From the NCBI GenBank assembly GCA_000613465.1, contig BAJA01000014.1, positions 1 through 64,000 on the forward strand: a DNA stretch of 64,000 nt, written 5' to 3'. The stretch's first letter is position 1. The number at the start of each line of letters is the position of its first letter. The stretch is from Bacteroides nordii WAL 11050 = JCM 12987. Its GTDB lineage: Bacteria > Bacteroidota > Bacteroidia > Bacteroidales > Bacteroidaceae. Below are positions 8,196 through 17,178 of this stretch, piece by piece. The translations under genes and the position numbers were made by a program. The notes under the pieces are model-generated. The model was given only the letters and a program-made list of their open reading frames with translations. It was not told where the DNA came from and ran no database searches.

Positions 8196-8927
8196 TTATT
8201 TAGTAATATCAAAAGTTTCTCCTCGGTGAGTGATACTGATAAAATGGCATCCATTGGCCTCTGCTATGCTTCGGAAAGCATTTCCTCCCTCATAATCTTC
8301 ACTGAAGTGCATGGGTACAAATATAGTAGTTTTTATTTGTTCAATGAATTGTTTGGCTCCTTTCATGTAATCTTTTCCCATCCGCCGGTCTACCGGAAAT
8401 AAGACGAGGTCAATGGTAGGAGTTTGTTGCTTCAGATATTTCACTTCTGCCAGAAAGTCGCCATTCGCTTTACGTATTTCCTCTTCGGTAGATTCTTCAC
8501 TCCAATGCCAATTGTTGAGATCGCCGGCATGGAATATATGCATACCTTGCAGGTGAATGAGGAAAGAAATTCCCACGTCTGTCGAACCGAATGCGTCAAT
8601 TCTCAAAGCATCATCCTCATAGCTTTCTCCTTTATTAATATAAATAGCGTCTTCCTGCTTGGCACGACGATGTTTCAGGATATCTTTTGAGAAAATATAG
8701 ATGATGTCCGGACGTTGTTCTTTCCACGTCAGTATCTCGCGATTAAAATGATCGGGATGGAAATGGGTAGAAAGAACATATAATTTACCGGGTTTCTGCA
8801 ATAGATAGTCATGTACGACTCCCCGGTTTCGTTCTGTTTCTGACGAATCTTTATAATAATCAATAATAAGGGTTACACCTTCGGCTTCGATGGCAAAACC
8901 ACTGTGGTAGATATAATCCAGTTTCAT
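8196..8927 (-). CDS. MBL-fold metallo-hydrolase
   Basis: A 243-residue metallo-beta-lactamase-fold protein. The metal motif HFHPDHF (about 56-62, HxHxDH type) follows STHFHPD. A further ligand is seen in HIFHAGDLNNWHWS, and the last in FVPMHFSEDYEGG. No signal peptide is present, so it is cytoplasmic. Related proteins include UlaG-like lactonases and uncharacterised hydrolases; the substrate is unknown. It is part of the leftward pirin-pdxH cluster. Confidence 0.85.
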   Translation of the reverse strand: MKLDYIYHSGFAIEAEGVTLIIDYYKDSSETERNRGVVHDYLLQKPGKLYVLSTHFHPDHFNREILTWKEQRPDIIYIFSKDILKHRRAKQEDAIYINKGESYEDDALRIDAFGSTDVGISFLIHLQGMHIFHAGDLNNWHWSEESTEEEIRKANGDFLAEVKYLKQQTPTIDLVLFPVDRRMGKDYMKGAKQFIEQIKTTIFVPMHFSEDYEGGNAFRSIAEANGCHFISITHRGETFDITK

Positions 8928-8993
8928 GGGTTAATGGTTTAGGAATGCAATATTACGTATTCTTCTCATTACAAACAAGAAAAAGTAGGAAAA

Positions 8994-9638
8994 TCAAGGA
9001 GCCAGCCGTGTTACTTTCCAGGTTCCGTCTTTCTGTAGCGTATACAGAAAGCGGTCATGTAGCCTGTTGGGTCTGCCTTGCCAGAATTCTATCCGGGTAG
9101 GAGTGACGGCATATCCTCCCCATTGCTGCGGGCGTTCCACTTCTTTCCCTATCCATTGCGCTGCTTCTTTCACGAAGTTTCGTATTAATTGCATCCGGCT
9201 TTTGATGGGCTGGCTTTGTGGAGAGATACGGGCTCCGATACGGCTTTTATATGGACGGTTTTTAAAATATTCATCCGATTCATGAGCCGGAACTTTGGCT
9301 GCAATGCCTTCTATATGTACCTGCCTTTCCAGTTGATGCCAGATGAATGACAAAGATACATGCGGATTATTTGCCAGATGCCTGCCTTTACGGCTTTCAT
9401 AATTCGTGTAGAATATGAACTTGCCATTATGAAGGTCTTTCAATAAAACGGTTCGTGTCGAGGGTTGTCCTTCGGGCGACACTGTGCCTACGACCACTGC
9501 AGTAGGTTCGTTTACTTTGGCATCAATGGCTTCCTGGAGCCAGCGGTTAAACAGCAAAAGCGGATTGTCGGGAAGTTCACTTTCCTTCAATCCGCCTTTG
9601 GTGTATTCTTGCCGAATGCCGGCGAGATTTATTTCCAT
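8994..9638 (-). CDS. pdxH: pyridoxamine 5'-phosphate oxidase
   Basis: A 214-residue FMN enzyme that oxidises pyridoxine or pyridoxamine phosphate to pyridoxal phosphate in the vitamin B6 salvage route. Seen in the sequence: STRTVLLKDLHNGKFIFYTNYESRKG (FMN and substrate contacts, about 60-85), SLSFIWHQLERQVHIEG, and the C-terminal EFWQGRPNRLHDRFLY signature of the family. The length matches PdxH of about 215 residues. It starts 13 bases after the pirin stop, so the two genes are probably co-transcribed. Confidence 0.95.
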   Translation of the reverse strand: MEINLAGIRQEYTKGGLKESELPDNPLLLFNRWLQEAIDAKVNEPTAVVVGTVSPEGQPSTRTVLLKDLHNGKFIFYTNYESRKGRHLANNPHVSLSFIWHQLERQVHIEGIAAKVPAHESDEYFKNRPYKSRIGARISPQSQPIKSRMQLIRNFVKEAAQWIGKEVERPQQWGGYAVTPTRIEFWQGRPNRLHDRFLYTLQKDGTWKVTRLAP

Positions 9639-9651
9639 GATTTTGATGCTA

Positions 9652-10356
9652 TTACATTGGAACTTCTATTAACAGAATATGCGAGTCTTTCAGAGTCTCA
9701 AGCTCAAAACTGTTGGTATCATAGATGCCCATGCCATCCCGGCGTTGCATCACTGTACCATCCACTACTATCTCTCCTTCAATAAGGAAAATGTAAACTC
9801 CTCCGTGGGTCTGATGCAGATGGTAACCTAACTTTTTACCGGCTTCCACTTTACCGATAGAGAACCATGTATCCTGTAGTAGTGAGGCGGGAGTACTACC
9901 ATCGGGTGATACAATCAGTGACAGTTCATTTTTTCGTTCCTGTTCGCGGATACTGTAATCATTGTAAGCAGGATGTGTATTCCGTTCGCGTGGCATGATC
10001 CAGATCTGCAGGAATTCCACAGGTTCCGTTTTGCTACCATTCATTTCGCTATGGAAGATACCCGTACCGGCACTCATTACTTGTATATCGCCCACAGTAA
10101 TCACCCGGTTGTTCTTCTTACTGTCTCCGTGCTCCAGTTTTCCTTTCAGGGGGATAGATACAATCTCCATATTCTTGTGAGGATGTGTCTGGAAGCCTTC
10201 TCCGGGAGCAACACGATCATCATTCAATACCCGTAATGCACCAAAATTGATACGTTCCGAGTCAAAGTATTCATCAAAACTAAATGTATGGTGACTATCC
10301 AGCCAATCGTAGCGTGAACGTCCGCGGGTATCCGCTTTATGTATTACCTTTTTCAT
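9652..10356 (-). CDS. pirin family protein
   Basis: A 234-residue bicupin. The N-terminal cupin carries FQTHPHKNMEIVSIPLKG (about 56-73) with the metal-binding His residues, and GTGIFHSEMNGS supplies the rest of the site. The C-terminal half (KLGYHLHQTHGGVYIFLIEG) is the second cupin. Pirins act as quercetinases or redox sensors in different species; the role here is not decided. An AAGGAG sequence 6 bases before the ATG supports the start at 10356. It is upstream of pdxH in one leftward operon. Confidence 0.9.
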   Translation of the reverse strand: MKKVIHKADTRGRSRYDWLDSHHTFSFDEYFDSERINFGALRVLNDDRVAPGEGFQTHPHKNMEIVSIPLKGKLEHGDSKKNNRVITVGDIQVMSAGTGIFHSEMNGSKTEPVEFLQIWIMPRERNTHPAYNDYSIREQERKNELSLIVSPDGSTPASLLQDTWFSIGKVEAGKKLGYHLHQTHGGVYIFLIEGEIVVDGTVMQRRDGMGIYDTNSFELETLKDSHILLIEVPM

Positions 10357-10416
10357 TATTTCTCCTTGGTTTATAAGTTTATATATACAATTAACAATTG
10401 CGGATAACGAAAGGTT

Positions 10417-11417
10417 CTATTTCTTCACTTCATTTAGCAAGGGTTTATGATTTATAAAATCACGGATATTTTGTAAAGTGGTCGTTGCAATATTTCCTAA
10501 TGCTTCTTTGGTGAAAAAAGCCTGATGAGAGGTAACGATTACATTATTGAATGATAGTAAGCGCGCCAGTACATCGTCGTCGATGATACGGTCGGATTTA
10601 TCTTCGTAGAAATATTCACCTTCTTCTTCATAAACATCCAATCCGGCAGAACCTACCTTCTTATTTTTTAAACCTTCTATAAGCGCATTGGTGTGGATGA
10701 GTTGTCCACGTCCGGTATTGATAATCATTACTCCGTCCTTCATCTTGCTTATAGAGTAATCGTTGATCAGATATTTGGTTTGTTCGGTAAGCGGACAATG
10801 TAGTGAAATAATATCCGAGCTATGATACAGTTCGTCCAATGAAGTATATACTACTTGGTTTTCACGGGCGAAGTTATAATCCGGATAGAGATCATATGCC
10901 AATATATTCATTCCGAATCCGCGTAGGATATGAATCAGTATTTTAGCTATTTTTCCCGTGCCGATGATGCCGGCAGTTTTCCATGCATGTCAAAACCCAT
11001 AAGTCCGTGCAGGGAGAAGTTTCCGTCGCGGGTACGCCAGGAAGCACGTGGTATTTTACGGTTGAGTGATAACATGAGTGCTACGGTATATTCTGCTACA
11101 GCATAGGGAGAGTAGGCAGGAACACGTAATACGGTTATTCCGTTGTCGGCCGCAGCATCGAGGTCCACATTGTTATATCCGGCACATCTTAGCGCCAGGA
11201 GTTTTACGCCATTGGCTGCCAGCGTGCGGATGACTTCTGCATCAGCTGTATCATTAACGAAGATACAGACGGCATCCACACCTTGGGTTAATAACACATT
11301 GTTCTTGTTCAGATGTCCTTTGAAATAACGTATTTCATATCCGAACTCTTTATTTTTTTCGTTGAATGAAGTTTCATCATAGGGCTTGGTACCAAAAAAT
11401 GCGATTGTATATGCCAT
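10417..11417 (-). pseudogene. D-2-hydroxyacid dehydrogenase (D-lactate dehydrogenase-like), frameshifted
   Basis: NAD-dependent D-isomer 2-hydroxyacid dehydrogenase of about 333 residues when joined. The start MAYTIAFFGTKPYDE is at 11417; a longer reading from 11447 is possible but unlikely. Substrate-domain parts (LALRCAGYNNVDLDAA) are followed by the NAD domain (GxGxxG region) and the active-site parts INTGRGQLIH and SHQAFFTKEA. The frame breaks at the TTTT run 10977-10980: adding one A on the coding strand restores GKTAGIIGTGKIAK, exactly the dinucleotide-binding loop. This is a homopolymer loss and probably a sequencing error. It would form D-lactate from pyruvate in fermentation. It heads the leftward pirin-pdxH cluster, 60 bases upstream. 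Confidence 0.8.
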
Positions 11418-11726
11418 AATTTCTATGTTTATTATCCATAATAACACTGGAAAACCTCAATAAGTTCGTATCTGTTGTCTTGCTTTTAAAAGTTCTATTT
11501 TAACAGTGTGTTAAATACCTATTTAAGTCACTGTGAAAATGCATAGTTTATACTTCGAAAGTACTATACTTTGCATCACTAAAGATGGATAGTTTGTCCG
11601 TATGTTAATATTGTTAATTGGGTTTTGATGCGTTTGTTACAAACGAAACTATTTCGTTTTTTCATCAAATACTTCTTATTAGTGAAATTAAATGCACAAA
11701 GATGCTTCTTGTGTGCAATATTATTG

Positions 11727-11734
11727 TACCTTTG
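11727..11734 (+). promoter_or_regulatory. -7 box for the FadL-type gene
   Basis: TACCTTTG matches TAnnTTTG and lies 28 bases before the start codon. A TTG at 11709-11711 is nearer than the usual -33 spacing, so the upstream box is uncertain. The rest of 11448-11726 is AT-rich and shows no gene. Confidence 0.6.
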
Positions 11735-11762
11735 CGCCCGAAATAACTTAAAAAAGATTTAA

Positions 11763-13283
11763 ATGAGAAAATTATCTTTGATTAGCATTGTGTTGCTGAT
11801 CGTTTCAATTCCAACTTTTGCGGGAGGTCTCCTGACAAATACTAATCAGCATGTTTTATTTTTAAGAATGTTGGCTCGTGATGCTTCAACAGATATTGAT
11901 GCTGTATATTCCAATCCTGCCGGTCTGGCTTTTATGGAAGATGGATTTCATCTCTCTTTTAATGGTCAGAGTGCGTTTCAGACGAGAACAATAACTTCCA
12001 CGTTTGCTCCATTTGCCGGGTTCGGTGGAAATGCTACTAAAGAATATAAGGGCGAAGCTTCTGCTCCGTTTGTCCCCAGTTTTTTTGCTGTATATAAAAA
12101 AGGTGACTGGGCATTCTCAGGAAGTTTTGCCGTGACAGGAGGTGGTGGTAAGGCTACCTTTAATGAAGGGCTTGGCTCTTTTGAGTCTCAGGTATCTGTC
12201 ATTCCAATGGCGATGAAAGCAGCTGGAGCGAGCTTAGTAAGTGGAGGATTGCTTCCTGAAAATCCGTTTGCAAATACGAATAAGTATTCTGTAGATAGTT
12301 ATATGCGTGGAAAGCAGATGATTTTTGGTCTTCAATTGGGAGCCACCTATAAAATAACAGATTATCTGTCTGTTTTTGGTGGACTACGTATGAATTATGT
12401 AAGTAATGGGTATGAAGGACATATTCGTGACATTCAGGCTAATATAGGCGATAAAATGGTGAATTTGAACCAGACGTTTACTGCCTATGCAGACCAGTTT
12501 AATAAACTGGCGGCAGCAGCGGAAGTTGCCGGACAACCTGAAGCGGCAAAAAAGTATGCAGCAGCTGCTGCAATGGCTAATAAGTATGCGACAAATACTC
12601 AAGATAAATATTTGGATTGCGACCAGACCGGTTGGGGAGTAACACCTATTATTGGTGCTGACTTTAAGATGAACAAATGGAATGTTGGTGTGAAATATGA
12701 GTTTAATACCAAGCTGAATGTAGAGAATAAAACACGTGTGGATGATACTAAGTTATTTGCTCCGGGTGTAAACACTCCACATGATATTCCAAGTTTATTA
12801 ACAGTTGGTGTGTCTTATGAAATTCTTCCTGTGCTTCGTGCTTCTGTAGGTTATCATCATTTCTTCGATACTCATGCTAAGATGGCCGATGCTACTAATC
12901 TAATTACTGGAGAAAGAACCGGGAAACAGCATTTCATAGATAAAGGTACTAATGAATATCTGGCTGGTATCGAATGGGATGTATGTAAATGGGCACAAAT
13001 CAGTGCCGGTATGCAACGCACAAAATATGGTGTGGAAGATAGTTATCAAAGTGATATGAGCTTTGCTGTAAGTTCTTACTCTTTTGGTTTTGGTGCCGGT
13101 TTCAATATCGCTAAAAACCTGAAGTTGAATATAGCTTACTTCTGGACTGATTATGAAGATTATACAAAGAATTGGAGTGACTACAACGGGATTTCTGCTT
13201 TGGCAGGACAAGCCATTCCGGGAACAGATGTTTTCTCACGTACCAATAAAGTATTCGGTATCGGTCTTGACTATAAGTTCTAA
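11763..13283 (+). CDS. OmpP1/FadL-type outer-membrane transport protein
   Basis: A 506-residue outer-membrane beta-barrel. The signal peptide (MRKLSLISIVLLIVSIPTFAGG) is followed by the FadL-like plug region: after it comes ARDASTDIDAVYSNPAGLAFM (about 38-58), where the SNPAGL motif is characteristic of the family. Alternating amphipathic strands fill the rest, and the end LDYKF has the terminal aromatic. A charged alanine-rich loop occurs at about 230-275. The family takes up hydrophobic compounds such as fatty acids; the actual substrate is unknown. It is a single-gene unit with a -7 box at 11727-11734 and a terminator at 13311-13363. Confidence 0.88.
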   Translation: MRKLSLISIVLLIVSIPTFAGGLLTNTNQHVLFLRMLARDASTDIDAVYSNPAGLAFMEDGFHLSFNGQSAFQTRTITSTFAPFAGFGGNATKEYKGEASAPFVPSFFAVYKKGDWAFSGSFAVTGGGGKATFNEGLGSFESQVSVIPMAMKAAGASLVSGGLLPENPFANTNKYSVDSYMRGKQMIFGLQLGATYKITDYLSVFGGLRMNYVSNGYEGHIRDIQANIGDKMVNLNQTFTAYADQFNKLAAAAEVAGQPEAAKKYAAAAAMANKYATNTQDKYLDCDQTGWGVTPIIGADFKMNKWNVGVKYEFNTKLNVENKTRVDDTKLFAPGVNTPHDIPSLLTVGVSYEILPVLRASVGYHHFFDTHAKMADATNLITGERTGKQHFIDKGTNEYLAGIEWDVCKWAQISAGMQRTKYGVEDSYQSDMSFAVSSYSFGFGAGFNIAKNLKLNIAYFWTDYEDYTKNWSDYNGISALAGQAIPGTDVFSRTNKVFGIGLDYKF

Positions 13284-13310
13284 ATAACACGAACTAATTC
13301 TCTTATATAT

Positions 13311-13363
13311 AAAAGGAGATTTCTCTGCTACTTCTATTGAGAAGGCGGTGAAATCTCCTTTTT
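13311..13363. terminator. hairpin between convergent outer-membrane protein genes
   Basis: AAAAGGAGATTTC (13311-13323) and GAAATCTCCTTTT (13350-13362) are exact complements. The right arm runs into T residues, and the left arm gives a U-run for the opposite strand. It probably ends both the FadL-type gene and the leftward porin gene. Confidence 0.75.
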
Positions 13364-13393
13364 CGTTTTTATAGAGATGAAATATTTTCTTTT

Positions 13394-14680
13394 TTAGAAA
13401 GAATACTGTACCAACAGATTCATACGGTTCGCATTGCGGGTATCATCATTAAAATCCGTACGCCATCCTCGCAGATACTCGGCACCTACCTGTAGGTTGC
13501 TGGTTACATTCCAGAATAAATTAGCTACCAGATACTGTCCTTTACGATATGCTTCCGGATTTTCACTTGGATATCCATGTTCGGAGTAAAGTCTTGACAA
13601 ACTATAAGTCCCTGATACAAACATATTCTTGCATAAATTATATTGTACTCCTGCATACCATCCGAGCATAGGAAGTGCTTGCATTTTGCCCTCTTTCTCC
13701 GGATTTGGAACAAGGTCTACATTCAGATTGCTAAGATCGTTGAGGAACTGCCCGATTCCCTTTCCATAATTAAACTGCCCGAATAGTTGCCATTTCGGAG
13801 TAACAGCAAATGTGGTGGATGCCTGCAATCCGAATCCGGTGGTGGAATAGGCTTTCTGATAAACATCACTTGAATAAGTCATACTGCGAAGAATAGCTGC
13901 CAGGCGGATGTGGCTGTTCTTATTCCAGTTGTATTGAGCAGAAGCTGCAAAGTCCGGCATACGTTGTGTGCTGATAGACAGTTTGTCGGTGGTTGTTCCG
14001 TCTACCGAAGGCATCTCGGCAGCAATACCGAATTTCCAATTTTTCAATCCGCTGTACATATAACTTAACTGGGTGGTACGATAGAATGCAGAACCGTTAG
14101 GGCCGGCAAAATCTATGGTAGGGGGAAGTGCTGCTAAATCCATAAACGAACCATAGCTGTATCCTAATGTAAATCCTAAGAATGAAGCGTATGCATTCTG
14201 GAGTTCAAATGTTTTCCCATTTCCCCGGAAGTTTCCTGCAGTATAGACAACAAAGTCTCCCAGATTCTTGGTATGCCCTACCAGTTTTAAGAATAGGGTA
14301 GAAGTGGTAGCATCCATCTGAAACTGATTTCTTGCATAATCCGTTCCTCTGTTGGGTATAAGTGCCGGATAGAAATCTACATCTTTAACGATACCTCCGA
14401 AGTCATATTCTGCCGTAGCGCGTACGTATCCTCCAATACCGAGGGCAAACTTTCCTTTTTGATCTGTCAGCAAGAAGCGGGGAGCTTTGGGTTCGTGAAA
14501 GCGTTTAAGTTGTGTCTCCTCCATGATTCGGATAATCTCATCTCCGGCTTTATCCCTTGAGACAAACATGATAGAGTTTGGCTCTTTATCTTCAATGATT
14601 ACTTTTTTCTGGGCATTTGCGCAGAGTGGGAGTAGTCCCATTCCAAGTAGCAGCGCTACTGTTCTAAATGTTGTTTCCAT
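13394..14680 (-). CDS. DcaP-like porin family outer-membrane protein
   Basis: A 428-residue exported protein with signal peptide METTFRTVALLLGMGLLPLCANAQ. A short periplasmic part (about 25-70, IMEETQLKRFHEPKAPRFLL) precedes a long run of beta-strands starting GKFALGIGGYVRATAEYDF, and it ends RMNLLVQYSF with the terminal Phe of outer-membrane barrels. The motif FQMDATTSTLFLKLVGH and the single-chain length fit DcaP-type or phosphate-selective-porin-like proteins. Transport substrate unknown. It stands alone and converges with the FadL-type gene. Confidence 0.78.
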   Translation of the reverse strand: METTFRTVALLLGMGLLPLCANAQKKVIIEDKEPNSIMFVSRDKAGDEIIRIMEETQLKRFHEPKAPRFLLTDQKGKFALGIGGYVRATAEYDFGGIVKDVDFYPALIPNRGTDYARNQFQMDATTSTLFLKLVGHTKNLGDFVVYTAGNFRGNGKTFELQNAYASFLGFTLGYSYGSFMDLAALPPTIDFAGPNGSAFYRTTQLSYMYSGLKNWKFGIAAEMPSVDGTTTDKLSISTQRMPDFAASAQYNWNKNSHIRLAAILRSMTYSSDVYQKAYSTTGFGLQASTTFAVTPKWQLFGQFNYGKGIGQFLNDLSNLNVDLVPNPEKEGKMQALPMLGWYAGVQYNLCKNMFVSGTYSLSRLYSEHGYPSENPEAYRKGQYLVANLFWNVTSNLQVGAEYLRGWRTDFNDDTRNANRMNLLVQYSF

Positions 14681-14926
14681 TATAAGTTAAGTTTTAGGTG
14701 AATGTGCAAAGAACAACTAAAATTTGAAAAGGTTGAGACAGCTTTGCCAAAAAAGCGAAGATAAGCTGCACCCCGGCATAAAAAATGAACTCGTTCATTT
14801 TATTCTGCCCTCGGTTTGCATTATCTTTGGGAAAAATAGACAAATATTGCGGAAGTATTGCCATAGGTAAATCCTTTTAGAAACTTCATCTTTGCATTCA
14901 GTAATAATTTGAATAATAAAACCACA

Positions 14927-15427
14927 ATGGATAAACTGACAAGTAAAATAGTAGGGATGGAATCAGAGTTGCGTCACTTTGCTCTCAAGCTGACTGCCGA
15001 TCAGGATTCGGCTAATGATTTGGTGCAGGATTGTATGTTGAAAGCTCTGGATAATAAGGAGAAGTTTGTTCATGCGCAAAACTTTAAGGGCTGGATGTAC
15101 ACAATCATGCGTAATCTTTTTATTAATAATTATCGTCGGGTTACGCGTGAAATATCTATGATGGATGATAGTTATAGCATTGGCCGTCAGAATCTGTTGG
15201 AGGTAGAAGATGGAGAACGTTTTGAATATGCTTATGATCTGAAGGAACTTCATAAAGTGATTAATGCGGTACCGGAATCTATGCGAAAACCTTTTCTCAT
15301 GTACGTTGCCGGATTCAAATACAATGAGATCGCAGAGAAAATGGGGCTTCCGATTGGTACGATAAAAAGTCGTTTGTTCTTTGTGCGTAAAAGGCTACAG
15401 AAGGAATTGAAAGAATTTGGTAAATAG
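14927..15427 (+). CDS. ECF-type RNA polymerase sigma factor
   Basis: A 166-residue sigma-70 family protein from ATG 14927 (MDKLTSKIVGMES). Region 2 shows DQDSANDLVQDCMLKAL (about 26-42) and FKGWMYTIMRNLFINNYRR. Region 4 shows KPFLMYVAGFKYNEIAEKMGLPIGTIKSRLFFVRKRL with its helix-turn-helix. No anti-sigma gene lies next to it; the genes on both sides belong to other functions. An upstream TTG at 14909 is also in frame, but ATG is the better start. The regulon is unknown. Confidence 0.92.
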   Translation: MDKLTSKIVGMESELRHFALKLTADQDSANDLVQDCMLKALDNKEKFVHAQNFKGWMYTIMRNLFINNYRRVTREISMMDDSYSIGRQNLLEVEDGERFEYAYDLKELHKVINAVPESMRKPFLMYVAGFKYNEIAEKMGLPIGTIKSRLFFVRKRLQKELKEFGK

Positions 15428-15562
15428 TGAGCAGTGATGAGTGATTAGTGATAAGTGATTAGCAGGGAGTGATAAACGGTTAGTGATAAGTGAGGAGTGA
15501 TTAGTGCCATGTGGATTCATGGCGCAGCCCACTAATCACTTATCACTCCTCACTAATCACTA
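15426..15562. repeat. intergenic palindrome, GTGATAAGTGATTAG arm type
   Basis: Many GTGATTA/GTGATAA/GTGAGGA words fill 15426-15507. They pair with CACTAATCACTTATCACTCC and the following bases (15530-15562). The loop contains GCGCAGCC at 15522-15529 next to CATGTGGATTCATG. It starts inside the stop codon of the sigma factor and ends just before the promoter of the queuosine genes, so it may terminate the sigma transcript. Confidence 0.75.
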
Positions 15563-15566
15563 TTTT

Positions 15567-15598
15567 TTTGCCTATTTCCAAAAGATGCCGTATCTTTG
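15567..15598 (+). promoter_or_regulatory. Bacteroides-type promoter for the queuosine genes
   Basis: TTTG (15567-15570), a 20-base spacer and TATCTTTG (15591-15598) match the consensus. Transcription would begin near 15605, giving a leader of about 70 bases that contains the riboswitch candidate. Confidence 0.75.
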
Positions 15599-15639
15599 CT
15601 GCCCGAATTTAAAAAAAAACGTATGATGCCGTGAATAGC

Positions 15640-15676
15640 GGTCGTGTATTCTAGAACACCACGTAAAAAACAGGAG
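15640..15676 (+). promoter_or_regulatory. preQ1-I riboswitch candidate
   Basis: A short stem CGTG (15643-15646) / CACG (15660-15663) closes a loop reading TATTCTAGAACAC. The stem is followed by TAAAAAACAGGAG. This matches the preQ1-I aptamer plan: a loop with TTCTAG and ACAC, then an A-rich tail that docks into the stem and forms a pseudoknot. The tail runs straight into the AGGAG ribosome-binding site (15672-15676) of a queuosine-precursor transporter, so preQ1 binding would hide the site and lower translation. The stem is only four pairs, so this rests on pattern plus gene context. Confidence 0.72.
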
Positions 15677-15677
15677 T

Positions 15678-16358
15678 ATGAAAGAAAAAGTATCCATTCC
15701 CTTCATGTTGCTTGGCATATTGTTTAATGTATGCCTTATTGCAGCCAATCTTCTTGAAACTAAAGTGATTCAGGTAGGTAGTATTACCGTTACTGCCGGA
15801 TTGCTTGTATTTCCTATTTCCTATATAATCAACGACTGTATTGCCGAAGTATGGGGATTCAAAAAAGCCCGTCTCATTATCTGGAGTGGTTTCGCCATGA
15901 ACTTCTTTGTTGTAGCATTGGGCTTGATTGCCGTAGCTATTCCTGCTGCTCCTTTTTGGGAGGGGGAAGAGCATTTTGATTTTGTGTTTGGTATGGCACC
16001 ACGTATTGTCTTTGCCAGTTTGATGGCATTTCTGGTGGGTTCATTCCTTAATGCTTATGTGATGAGTAAGATGAAAGTTGCCAGCGGTGGAAAGAACTTC
16101 TCCGCGCGTGCTATTATTTCTACGGTTGTCGGAGAAACGGCGGACTCTTTTATCTTCTTTCCTGTTGCTTTTGGTGGTATTATTGCCTGGCCGGAACTGT
16201 TGGTGATGATGGGAATCCAAATCGTGCTGAAATCTATGTACGAGGTTATTATCCTTCCTGTGACAATTCGGGTTGTAAATGCTATCAAGAAGATAGACGG
16301 CAGCGATGTCTACGATAAAGATATTTCCTATAATGTACTTAAAATAAAAGACGTTTAA
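15678..16358 (+). CDS. yhhQ: queuosine precursor transporter (YhhQ/QPTR family)
   Basis: A 226-residue inner-membrane protein with about six hydrophobic helices. Typical family parts are LLETKVIQVGSITVTAGLLVFPISYIINDCIAEVWG (about 26-60) and FSARAIISTVVGETADSFIFFPVAF (about 141-165). It imports queuine or preQ0/preQ1-type precursors. The next genes are queC and queF of the same pathway, and a preQ1-I riboswitch candidate lies over its ribosome-binding site, so gene context, family and control agree. A hairpin repeat follows directly after the stop. Confidence 0.92.
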   Translation: MKEKVSIPFMLLGILFNVCLIAANLLETKVIQVGSITVTAGLLVFPISYIINDCIAEVWGFKKARLIIWSGFAMNFFVVALGLIAVAIPAAPFWEGEEHFDFVFGMAPRIVFASLMAFLVGSFLNAYVMSKMKVASGGKNFSARAIISTVVGETADSFIFFPVAFGGIIAWPELLVMMGIQIVLKSMYEVIILPVTIRVVNAIKKIDGSDVYDKDISYNVLKIKDV

Positions 16359-16450
16359 TAAGTGATAAGTGAGTAGTGATAAGTGATTAGTAAGCTGCGC
16401 TATGATCCGCATGGCACTAATCACTTATCACTACTCACTTATCACTACTC
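16357..16450. repeat. intergenic palindrome, AGTGATAAGTGAGTAG arm type
   Basis: Left arm 16357-16391 and right arm 16416-16450 are near-exact complements built from GTGATAA/GTGAGTA/GTGATTA words. The 24-base loop holds AGCTGCGC (16393-16400), complement of the GCGCAGC motif. It overlaps the transporter stop codon and ends 14 bases before queC, so it sits inside the operon rather than at its end. Confidence 0.75.
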
Positions 16451-16464
16451 AAAAGTCATAATTT

Positions 16465-17121
16465 ATGATTAATAAAAATACTGCCTTAGTCGTGTTCAGC
16501 GGTGGGCAAGATTCAACGACCTGCCTGTTTTGGGCAAAGCGTGAATTTAAGAAAGTGGTTGCCCTGAGTTTTCTTTATGGGCAGAAACATAAGAAAGAGG
16601 TAGAACTGGCACGTGAGATAGCCCGTAATGCCGGTGTGGAATTTGAAGCAATGGATGTTTCCTTTATAGGACAATTGGGGCACAATTCATTGACGGATAC
16701 AATGATGGAGATGGATCAGGATAAGCCTGCCGATAGTTTTCCGAATACGTTTGTACCGGGGCGTAACTTGTTTTTTCTTAGTATTGCCGCCGTATATGCG
16801 CGTGAAAGAGGTATCAACCATATTGTGACCGGTGTGTCGCAAACCGATTTCAGTGGCTATCCCGATTGCCGGGATGCTTTTATTAAGTCTCTCAATGTAA
16901 CATTGAATCTGGCAATGGATGAGCAGTTCGTTTTGCATACTCCGCTGATGTGGATTGATAAAGCACAGACCTGGGCATTAGCTGACGAATTAGGGGTGCT
17001 TGACATCATCCGTAATGATACATTGACTTGCTATAACGGTATACAGGGTGATGGCTGTGGGCATTGTCCGGCATGTAAATTGCGTCGGCAGGGATTGGAA
17101 GAGTATCTCACCAGAGAGTAA
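16465..17121 (+). CDS. queC: 7-cyano-7-deazaguanine synthase
   Basis: A 218-residue ATP-dependent enzyme that turns 7-carboxy-7-deazaguanine into preQ0 in queuosine synthesis. The PP-loop ATPase motif [10 protein letters not shown] lies at about 11-20. [16 protein letters not shown] and [18 protein letters not shown] are family blocks. The C-terminal zinc site shows [19 protein letters not shown] with four cysteines. Length and layout fit the family. It is second in the yhhQ-queC-queF group, with a hairpin repeat before it and a REP-like element after it. Confidence 0.96.
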   Translation: MINKNTALVVFSGGQDSTTCLFWAKREFKKVVALSFLYGQKHKKEVELAREIARNAGVEFEAMDVSFIGQLGHNSLTDTMMEMDQDKPADSFPNTFVPGRNLFFLSIAAVYARERGINHIVTGVSQTDFSGYPDCRDAFIKSLNVTLNLAMDEQFVLHTPLMWIDKAQTWALADELGVLDIIRNDTLTCYNGIQGDGCGHCPACKLRRQGLEEYLTRE

Positions 17122-17130
17122 CATATATAA

Positions 17131-17165
17131 TCATCGCTTGCCGTACTTCCTCGTGCGGGAAGCAC
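17131..17165 (-). repeat. REP-like 34-bp palindromic element, copy 1
   Basis: On the minus strand it reads GTGCTTCCCGCACGAGGAAG followed by TACGGCAAGCGATGA. The stem GTGCTTCCC/GGAAGTAC folds around a GCAC loop. It sits between queC and queF, 14 bases before the queF start. Four more copies occur at 31302, 46687, 56416 and 58745. Confidence 0.75.
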
Positions 17166-17178
17166 AACTTTTCATTTT

